Assembly: GCA_031271075.1 (NCBI GenBank)
Contig: JAISWN010000021.1
Span: 1 to 19,232 of the forward strand
DNA length: 19,232 nt
DNA from: Treponema sp.
Lineage (GTDB): Bacteria; Spirochaetota; Spirochaetia; Treponematales; Breznakiellaceae
Direction: 5' to 3'
Shown: positions 13,804 through 19,232 of the stretch, one piece after another
Layout of the letters: the number at the start of each line of letters is the position of its first letter
How positions within the stretch are numbered: position 1 is the first letter of the stretch
Translations under genes and position numbers: made by a program
Notes under the pieces: generated by a model
The model's input: the letters and a program-made list of their open reading frames with translations, nothing else
What the model was told of the DNA's origin: nothing
Database searches by the model: none

Positions 13804-15182
13804 CGCCTCCGGGGGGCCGCGACAACGGCGGCCTTGTTGTCCACCGTATTGAGGATGGCGGAAAGCCGGTCCTTTTCGATAAGGTCGATAAGCCGGGCTT
13901 CGGTGTAGCGTTTGGCCTCTTCGGTAAAAGAGCCCACGGTGATGCAGACCCCCTTGCCGGCCTTGACTTCCTTAAGGTGGGAATGAAAGTCCCGGACGAT
14001 GAGTTCTCCAATGGAACCCTGGGTGCGGATAAACCGGAACATGATAACATCGGACCACTTGGGGGTATCCACATCGGCCTGAATATCCGCCCATTCGCTC
14101 TTGTTTACCTGGATATTGGTGATTTTGGTTTTTGCCTTGGGAAAATAGGTCATGACGATTTTCCGGCACAGGGCTACAAAGTCCGCCGAGGGGGCCATCA
14201 GGTAGATCTGGAGGTTCCGGTTGGCGTTGAGTTCCTGGTACTTGTTGATGAGCATACTCACATCTTTGTACTGGGGGGTTTCGCTCTGAATAAGCTTTAA
14301 AAGGGGCAGGGCCTTGCCAATATCGTTCTTGGTAAGGTACACATGGGCCAGTTTATAGCGGAGTTCTACCAGAATATCGGGTTTGACATTCTGATGCCGC
14401 AGCCCTATCTCAAAATCCTGAATGGCCGCGTCATCCTGGTGTTGCTCCAGGTTGATGGTCCCGGAAAGAAGGCATGCCTGGGGTCCCATAACCGGGTCCG
14501 CCCGCATGTGACTAAAGAGCCGCAGGGCCTGATCCGCCTGATTTGCCTCGTAGTAGCACTCCGCCAGGATAAAAAGGGATTCTTTGTCATCCGGGGCCAG
14601 GTCTATGGCCTTGCGGATGTAATTCATCGCTTCCTTGGCCTTTTTTACGCGGAACAGGGAATGTCCCAGAGAACGGAGAACGGCGGGACTTTCCGGGTCC
14701 TGTTTCCGGGCCTGATCTAAAAGCTGGATGGCCTTCTCGTAGTTTTTTCGCTGAAACTCCAGATAACCTAGATTGTAGTTCACCTCAAAGTTATCCTGCC
14801 GGATGCCCCGGGCGGCGGAGAGTCCCCGGTAGGCCTCGTTGGTCATGTTAAGTTTGAGAGCCGCGATACCGTAACGGAGATTGGCTTCAAATTCATCAAT
14901 ATCCGAGCTTCCCCCCGCCTCAATGAGGTTTTCGTAGGTTTTCATCGCGTCAGGCCAGGCTTCCTCTTGGAAGTAGAGATTCCCTATTTCCTGCAGGGCA
15001 TGGACATCCCGGGGATTTTGGTTAAGCCGCCTGGTGGCGTTCCGCATAACGGAGTCCCGCCCCCGGATCCGCCCCCGGCCGGACCTTCCTTCCTCTCCCT
15101 TACGCCCCATGATCAGCATGAAAACTATCACCACCGCCGCCAGGGCAATAACCGCGATAAGGATGGGAAGAATAGCCATCAT
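13800..15182 (-). CDS. Membrane-anchored TPR protein with Mrr-like C-terminal domain
   Basis: Starting at the paired ATGs at 15182/15179 gives 460 residues; the frame extends to 15236 but without a better start. Residues 3-25 (AILPILIAVIALAAVVIVFM) are one membrane span, followed by a basic stretch (GRKGEEGRSGRGRIRGR). Several tetratricopeptide repeats fill about 55-310, for example EVNYNLGYLEFQRKNYEKAI, AVLRSLGHSLFRVKKAKEAM and SLFILAECYYEANQADQAL. The last 130 residues resemble an Mrr-type restriction-endonuclease fold, ending GVCITVGSFTEEAKRYTEA and LIDLIEKDRLSAIL. Where active Mrr domains have QxK, this protein reads ELIVRDFH, so it is probably catalytically dead. It is likely a scaffold with its repeats in the cytoplasm; orientation is inferred from the positive-inside rule. 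Confidence 0.82.
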   Translation of the reverse strand: MMAILPILIAVIALAAVVIVFMLIMGRKGEEGRSGRGRIRGRDSVMRNATRRLNQNPRDVHALQEIGNLYFQEEAWPDAMKTYENLIEAGGSSDIDEFEANLRYGIAALKLNMTNEAYRGLSAARGIRQDNFEVNYNLGYLEFQRKNYEKAIQLLDQARKQDPESPAVLRSLGHSLFRVKKAKEAMNYIRKAIDLAPDDKESLFILAECYYEANQADQALRLFSHMRADPVMGPQACLLSGTINLEQHQDDAAIQDFEIGLRHQNVKPDILVELRYKLAHVYLTKNDIGKALPLLKLIQSETPQYKDVSMLINKYQELNANRNLQIYLMAPSADFVALCRKIVMTYFPKAKTKITNIQVNKSEWADIQADVDTPKWSDVIMFRFIRTQGSIGELIVRDFHSHLKEVKAGKGVCITVGSFTEEAKRYTEARLIDLIEKDRLSAILNTVDNKAAVVAAPRRR

Positions 15183-15188
15183 AGGTCT

Positions 15189-15218
15189 ATTATCGGCAAT
15201 ATTTCCGGGCTTATTCAA
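15189..15218 (-). promoter_or_regulatory. Promoter of the TPR gene, predicted leaderless
   Basis: On the minus strand TTGAAT (15218-15213), an 18-base spacer and GATAAT (15194-15189) precede the ATG at 15182 by only six bases. No ribosome site is seen, so transcription would start at or next to the ATG. Confidence 0.5.
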
Positions 15219-15249
15219 CCGGATCACGGGAAGCAAAAAATATATTAGG

Positions 15250-15279
15250 GTTGTTCAAAAACTTCAGTTTTTGAACAAC
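15250..15279. repeat. Dispersed palindrome, perfect copy
   Basis: GTTGTTCAAAAACT (15250-15263) and AGTTTTTGAACAAC (15266-15279) are exact 14-base reverse complements around TC. The core is the same as at 3704 and 15384. It lies upstream of the TPR gene promoter. Confidence 0.85.
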
Positions 15280-15383
15280 AACCGCTTAAAAAATTCAAAC
15301 CAGTGTATCAAAATGACCCATTGTTGTCTAATAATGGTTGTTGACATATAGGAAGAACCATGTTTATTTTTATCTTAACCGAG

Positions 15384-15414
15384 GCTGTTCCAAAACTTCA
15401 GTTTTTGGAACAGC
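15384..15414. repeat. Dispersed palindrome, second copy
   Basis: GCTGTTCCAAAACT (15384-15397) pairs with AGTTTTTGGAACAGC (15400-15414) around TC, with one extra T in the right arm. It differs from the copy at 15250 by paired changes in the outer stem, as expected if the structure is maintained. Confidence 0.82.
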
Positions 15415-15430
15415 TACCTTGAATTTAGGG

Positions 15431-15457
15431 GAAAAACCGGGCCTTTGCCGGTTTTTC
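15431..15457. terminator. Bidirectional terminator-like hairpin
   Basis: GAAAAACCGG (15431-15440) and CCGGTTTTTC (15448-15457) are exact reverse complements around a 7-base loop. A-run and T-run flanks allow termination on either strand. It lies among the palindromes, upstream of the CBM6-like gene. Confidence 0.6.
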
Positions 15458-15460
15458 TAA

Positions 15461-15499
15461 GAGCTTGTTCCTAAACCAACCGGGTTTTGGAACAAGCTC
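15461..15499. repeat. Dispersed palindrome, third large copy
   Basis: GAGCTTGTTCC (15461-15471) pairs exactly with GGAACAAGCTC (15489-15499); AAACC and GGTTT extend the stem inside after one T-T mismatch. The GTTCC/GGAAC section is shared with the copy at 15384, but the centre is AACCG instead of TC. Confidence 0.75.
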
Positions 15500-15564
15500 A
15501 ACCGTCTAAGAAAAAAGTCTATGCGAATGTCAATGGATAAATATATGAGGGCCCGGAGACGCTG

Positions 15565-16182
15565 ATGGATTTTATTAGCAATTATCAAGGGAAACCCTAT
15601 CAGGACAGCAGATGGTCCGCCGGATCTCATCTGATTCCCGGCAGGGTATTCTGTGCCTATTACGATCTGGGGGGTGAAGGTATCGCCTACCATGATCATG
15701 ACGCCGTAAATAAGGGGAGCGGCGGCCTCAACCCTCTGGATGGAACTTATCTCAACGAATTCCGTAAAGATGAGGGGGTAGACACCAGTTATGTGAAATT
15801 CCGGGACACCATTGACAACAGTAGCTATAATATAGTCGAACCCGAAAGGGATATGCTGTACGTGGGTTGGACTGAACCGGACGAATGGATGCGTTATACG
15901 GTATCTATCGCCGCCGCGAATGAGTATGCGGTCTCTCTTATGTTTACCTCTTATGCCGGCGGTAGAATAAGCATTGAAATAGACGATAAGAATCCAAGCT
16001 ATTTTGATGTACCAAGCACCTTCGATGAAAGGGACCCACTCGAATGGCGTCAGTGGCATCACTGGAATAAAACCGAACTCGGTGTTTTGGCTTTACCTTA
16101 CGGATCCCATGTGATTACGCTTCGGACCGTAGAAAAGGGTAACATGAATTATGCTTACCTCGAATTCAAACCGTACCGGTAA
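15565..16182 (+). CDS. CBM6-like carbohydrate-binding protein
   Basis: The 205-residue protein resembles family 6-type carbohydrate-binding modules. GRVFCAYYDLGGEGIAYHDHD, GTYLNEFRKDEGVDTSYVKF and YVGWTEPDEWMRYTV form the front strands. YAVSLMFTSYAGGRISIEID and LPYGSHVITLRTVEKG then NMNYAYLEF complete the beta-sandwich. These domains bind polysaccharide chains and are normally attached to secreted enzymes. Here there is no signal peptide and no catalytic domain, and the frame is closed by a TAA at 15538-15540. It may be a detached module or a cytoplasmic sugar-binding protein. ATG 15565 has GGAG six bases upstream. The sequence is less GC-rich than nearby core genes and it follows a palindrome cluster, so acquisition or rearrangement is possible. 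Confidence 0.72.
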   Translation: MDFISNYQGKPYQDSRWSAGSHLIPGRVFCAYYDLGGEGIAYHDHDAVNKGSGGLNPLDGTYLNEFRKDEGVDTSYVKFRDTIDNSSYNIVEPERDMLYVGWTEPDEWMRYTVSIAAANEYAVSLMFTSYAGGRISIEIDDKNPSYFDVPSTFDERDPLEWRQWHHWNKTELGVLALPYGSHVITLRTVEKGNMNYAYLEFKPYR

Positions 16183-16538
16183 CTAAAACGACCGTATTTT
16201 CCGGGGCCGGTATGTGTTCCATCATACTCGAACATATCCGAAGGGCTGTCTGCTTTTATAGACAGTCTGCCCATGGACATGGTTTTCGATTGGGAAGCAA
16301 GCGGAAACTCCCGGTGTTTGACCTTTAGACGCCGGAGGAAGCGTGGGGGCGCCGCGGGAGCGGGACCGCCGCGTGTTGACAAAGGGCCAAAGGAGGCCTA
16401 AATTCTTTGCAACATTGTGATAAAACACCGATAATTGAGATGACTGGCTGTAAAACCCAGGCCGAATCCGATTCCTGCCCCTGATTTATTGGTTTCCGGT
16501 TGTTGGAGGGTATGGTTTTATTAAAAGGAGCAAAACCG
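16183..16538 (+). promoter_or_regulatory. Intergenic region with hairpin and LysM gene promoter
   Basis: No gene is supported in these 356 bases. A CTGTCT/AGACAG hairpin (16246-16265, 8-base loop) follows the CBM6-like gene but lacks a T-run. TTGACA (16376-16381), a 17-base spacer and TAAATT (16399-16404) form a plausible vegetative promoter, giving a leader of about 125 bases to the ATG at 16539. Confidence 0.5.
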
Positions 16539-17525
16539 ATGGCGGCAACTATTGGCATAAAAATTGCTAATGGCGAATTCTATTCAATTATTGACGAGAA
16601 TTCAAATGTCAAGAAACGGCTTGTGCTTACTACCGTCCATGACAAGCAGCGGAGCGTTCAAATAGATTTATACCGGAGTTATACCAAAACCATGGCGGAC
16701 GCCCTGTACATTGGCAGCCTGGTGGTGGAAGACATTCGGGAAAAGCCAAAGGGAGAGCCCTCCATTGAAATGATCATCGCCTGCGACGCGGAGGGTCATA
16801 TCAGTGCGGAGGCCCTGGACCTGGATACCGGTTCCGGGGGTCATCACCAGTACCTAAGCGTGTCTCTGAAGTCCCTGGACGAAGATAACCGGGATATTGA
16901 ACTCCCCGATTTTGAACTGGAGCAGCAGGAAAGCCCCCCCCAGGGACTTTACGAGCGGGCGGCGGCCATCAAGAAGCAGGAGGAGAAAAAACAGGGTAAG
17001 CGGTTTTGGCCCCTGGTGATCCTCCTTGGCGTGCTGGTAATCGCCGCCTGTCTGGCCCTTTTCTTCTTCTTTATCCATGGCAGGGACCTTTTGGGCAAGG
17101 GAAGATCCGCGGCCGGCCTCCCAGAAGCCCAGAGCGCCCAGCCGGAGTCCCCCCCGGCGCCGGTTGAAGGCGCCCCTCAGCCGGCGGTCCCGGCGCAGCC
17201 TGCGGTTCCCCCTCAAACTCCCGCCAAACCGGCGGCTGAAACTCCCAAACCGGCGCCCCCGCTTATCCAGGCTCCGGCCCAGCCCCAGCCCGCGGTCAGG
17301 ACAAACCGGACCCGGAATCCCCCGGTGGCTTCCTACAAGGTCCCCGCCGTCATCCCCCGGAACGGGGCGGCCTACAAGATCCGCTGGGGGGACACCCTCT
17401 GGGATATAGCGGAGGCCTTTTACCGGAATCCCTGGCTTTACCCCCGGATCGCCCGGTACAACAACATTAGGAATCCGGATCTGATCATATCCGGCACCAC
17501 CATTCGCATACCGCCGAAAAATTAG
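16539..17525 (+). CDS. Hsp70-substrate-domain-like, transmembrane, LysM protein
   Basis: The 328-residue protein starts at ATG 16539 with AAGGAG at 16525-16530; an upstream ATG at 16512 has no properly spaced site. Residues 1-110 resemble the beta-sandwich substrate-binding domain of Hsp70/DnaK: TIGIKIANGEFYSII, VLTTVHDKQRSVQIDLYRS, IGSLVVEDI, then EMIIACDAEGHISAEALDLDTG. A basic stretch and one membrane span lie near 155-182 (FWPLVILLGVLVIAACLALFF). A proline/alanine linker covers about 195-275. Residues 279-325 are a LysM domain (YKIRWGDTLWDIAEAFYRN, then YNNIRNPDLIISGTTIRIP) that would bind peptidoglycan. The layout predicts a cytoplasmic chaperone-like domain joined to a periplasmic wall-binding domain. 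The Hsp70 relation is inferred from pattern, not alignment; no ATPase domain is present. Confidence 0.8.
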   Translation: MAATIGIKIANGEFYSIIDENSNVKKRLVLTTVHDKQRSVQIDLYRSYTKTMADALYIGSLVVEDIREKPKGEPSIEMIIACDAEGHISAEALDLDTGSGGHHQYLSVSLKSLDEDNRDIELPDFELEQQESPPQGLYERAAAIKKQEEKKQGKRFWPLVILLGVLVIAACLALFFFFIHGRDLLGKGRSAAGLPEAQSAQPESPPAPVEGAPQPAVPAQPAVPPQTPAKPAAETPKPAPPLIQAPAQPQPAVRTNRTRNPPVASYKVPAVIPRNGAAYKIRWGDTLWDIAEAFYRNPWLYPRIARYNNIRNPDLIISGTTIRIPPKN

Positions 17526-17530
17526 ATTCC

Positions 17531-17563
17531 CCCTTTATCCTAAGGGCTTTCCCCGGTACCGGG
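17531..17563. terminator. Weak hairpin and palindrome between LysM and ftsK genes
   Basis: CCCTT/AAGGG (17531-17546, 6-base loop) is followed by the perfect 12-base palindrome CCCGGTACCGGG (17552-17563). Neither has a real T-run, so termination is uncertain and read-through into ftsK is possible. Confidence 0.3.
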
Positions 17564-17625
17564 TCCTCTACTATGGGCTGAACCTTCCCCCGCTTTTGGC
17601 CGATATATGCAAATAGGAGGGCTCC

Positions 17626-19232
17626 GTGTCCAATTTCAAATACCGCGTCATCGCATTAAGTTCCGCCGTCCTCTTGGGTCTCTGCTCCCTCGTCCTCAGC
17701 GCCGCCATCCTGGGGGCGATCATGGGGCTCCCCGGCTTTGGGGGAGGGCCCGGCGCGTTCCTGGCCGCCTGCTACGGCCTTTTGGCCTTGGGTATTCCCG
17801 CTTTTCTGTTCTACGCCGCCCTTATCCTGGCGGATAAGGCCTGGCGGCCTGATCGTATCTTCCTCCTGGCGGTAAGCCTCTTTCCCTTCATGACCCTCGC
17901 CACCGGGGTGGTCTTTGTCCGGGATTACGAAATCAGGGTTTCCCAATATTTCTTCCTGGAACTGGCCGGAAAGACGGGCTTTAGTTTTACCATCGCCGCC
18001 CTCACCGTTCTTGAAGTCCTCGCCATCACGGTGCTGAAACTCCTCCTCTTTCCCCGGAATGTCCTTTCAAAAGCCCTTCCCCGGACCCCGGCGGACAGCC
18101 TCCGGCTGAAATTCCCCTTTCCCGGAAGGGGGGATTCCCTGGTAAAGCCGGCCCCGGAGGAGAAGGATCCTCAGGCCGTTTCTGCCGGAACCGCCGGGCC
18201 GGAATCCGCCAAAGTGGGGGCCGCTGAAACAGGGGCTGCCGGGACGGAACAGGCCGAAGCTGCCGGGACGGCGGCAGCCCCCGCCGTTGGAACCCCCGTT
18301 GCAGAAACCGTGGGAACCGCCGAGGCGGAAACCACCGGACCGGCCAATGTGGAAATTCCGGGGGAAACGTCTCTGCCTGACCCGGAAACAGAAGCCCCCG
18401 GCAGGAACGAAAATGCCGCCGGGCAAGAGTTCCCCCCGGCTCCCCATACCCCGGACGCCCCGGTCGTTGTGGAAGTGGTGTCCGTCAAGCCCCGGCCCGT
18501 GCCCAAAACCAAGATCCGGGGTTCCTGGAAGGTCCCCGTGGACATCCTCAACCACTACCCCGACGGGGAGTACTGGATCATCGACGAGGCCACCCGGGCC
18601 GCCGCCGTTACCCTGCGGGCCACCCTGGAGGAGTTCCACATCCAGGCGGAGGTGACGGGGATCCGCAAGGGGCCCGTCATCACCATGTTCGAGATCCTCC
18701 CCGCCCCGGGGGTCAAACTCTCCAAGATCGTCAATTTGCAAGACAACATCGCCCTCCGGCTGGCGGCCTCCTCCGTGCGGATCGTGGCCCCCATACCGGG
18801 CAAGCACGCCGTCGGCATCGAGGTCCCCAACGCCCGGCGCAACATCGTTTCCTTCCGGGAGATCATCGAAGGGGAACTCCACCGGGAAGGCAAGAAGGAA
18901 GGCCAAATCCCCGTGGTCCTGGGCAAGGACATCACCGGCGAGGCCCAGACCGTTGACCTGGCCCAGATGCCCCACCTCCTCATCGCCGGGGCCACCGGTT
19001 CGGGCAAGTCCGTCTGCGTCAACTCCATGATCCTCTCCATCCTCTACCAAAAGGCCCCCGCGGAGTGCCGGCTTATCCTCATCGACCCCAAGATAGTGGA
19101 ACTCAAACTCTACAACGACATCCCCCACCTCCTGACCCCGGTCATCACCGAGCCCAAACGGGCTTTCCAGGCCCTCCAGTACCTCATCTGCGAGATGGAA
19201 CGCCGCTACGCCTGCCTTGACTCCATGGGGGT
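17626..19232 (+). CDS. ftsK: DNA translocase FtsK, C-terminus beyond right edge
   Basis: FtsK/SpoIIIE proteins pump DNA during chromosome segregation at the division septum. The frame starts at GTG 17626 with AGGAGG at 17615-17620 and stays open for 535 codons to the window end. The first 150 residues contain about four hydrophobic membrane segments, shorter and more spread than in typical FtsK. Residues about 185-290 form a low-complexity linker rich in Ala, Gly, Thr, Glu and Pro. The FtsK alpha domain follows (WKVPVDILNHYP, TLEEFHIQAEVTGIRKGP, IVAPIPGKHAVGIEVPN). The motor begins with Walker A GATGSGKSVCVN (K461) and LIDPKIVELKLYNDIPHLL. The remaining motor and gamma domain lie outside the window. 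Confidence 0.95.
   Translation, partial: MSNFKYRVIALSSAVLLGLCSLVLSAAILGAIMGLPGFGGGPGAFLAACYGLLALGIPAFLFYAALILADKAWRPDRIFLLAVSLFPFMTLATGVVFVRDYEIRVSQYFFLELAGKTGFSFTIAALTVLEVLAITVLKLLLFPRNVLSKALPRTPADSLRLKFPFPGRGDSLVKPAPEEKDPQAVSAGTAGPESAKVGAAETGAAGTEQAEAAGTAAAPAVGTPVAETVGTAEAETTGPANVEIPGETSLPDPETEAPGRNENAAGQEFPPAPHTPDAPVVVEVVSVKPRPVPKTKIRGSWKVPVDILNHYPDGEYWIIDEATRAAAVTLRATLEEFHIQAEVTGIRKGPVITMFEILPAPGVKLSKIVNLQDNIALRLAASSVRIVAPIPGKHAVGIEVPNARRNIVSFREIIEGELHREGKKEGQIPVVLGKDITGEAQTVDLAQMPHLLIAGATGSGKSVCVNSMILSILYQKAPAECRLILIDPKIVELKLYNDIPHLLTPVITEPKRAFQALQYLICEMERRYACLDSMG

Larger units (their letters stand above)
15280..15564. other. Gene-free region holding the palindrome cluster
   Basis: Besides the listed palindromes and terminator no gene is supported here. 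A 20-codon frame with a ribosome-like AGGAAG begins at the ATG near 15360, but most of it is the palindrome at 15384 read as protein. A TTGACA near 15341 has no good -10 partner. The region is AT-richer than its surroundings. Confidence 0.6.

Noticed and set aside
15360..15422. 20-codon frame with an AGGAAG ribosome-like site
   Set aside because: Most of it is the palindrome at 15384-15414 read as protein, so coding is unlikely.
18067..19128. Minus-strand open frame of about 353 codons
   Set aside because: It is antisense to ftsK, including the Walker A region; low-complexity glycine-rich product.

Overview
The window looks like a chromosomal segment of a free-living or gut-associated treponeme or other spirochaete. 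This is inferred from gene content only: a DnaK-like/LysM membrane protein, a CBM6-like protein, a single PTS enzyme I with no permease nearby, beta-strand repeat fragments and dispersed palindromes. No rRNA, tRNA or CRISPR array was seen. The genus assignment is therefore tentative.

Bases 1-3700 are accessory DNA and visibly less GC-rich than what follows. An ISAzo13-type transposase runs off the left edge on the minus strand. Next to it lies a decaying phage-type cassette. It holds an ADP-ribosyltransferase split by a 7-bp tandem duplication, an intact small cysteine-rich protein, and an ADP-ribosylglycohydrolase reduced to its two ends. A perfect hairpin closes the cassette. A beta-strand-repeat fragment follows on the minus strand. 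Then comes a PD-(D/E)XK nuclease-like gene with a good promoter and ribosome site, but AUC where AUG is expected.

Bases 3700-12610 are dense, GC-rich core genome. On the minus strand, a small cysteine protein is coupled by ATGA to a large B12-binding-type radical SAM protein. Divergent from it is a five-gene plus-strand block: PTS enzyme I, the ribosome-assembly GTPase Der, a MerR-type regulator, an Rsm22-like methyltransferase and RadA. Overlaps and tiny gaps suggest one transcription unit joining ribosome maturation (Der, Rsm22) to DNA repair (RadA). Its promoter sits so close to the enzyme I start that the mRNA may be leaderless.

Bases 12610-15250 hold a single-RRM RNA-binding protein with a long structured 5' leader and its own terminator. 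A small unknown protein follows, convergent with a membrane-anchored TPR protein whose C-terminus resembles an Mrr nuclease fold without the catalytic lysine.

Bases 15250-19232 begin with a cluster of large palindromes that share a core with copies near 3700. After these come a CBM6-like protein, a protein joining an Hsp70 substrate-binding-like domain, a membrane span and a LysM domain, and the first 535 codons of an FtsK DNA translocase running off the right edge.
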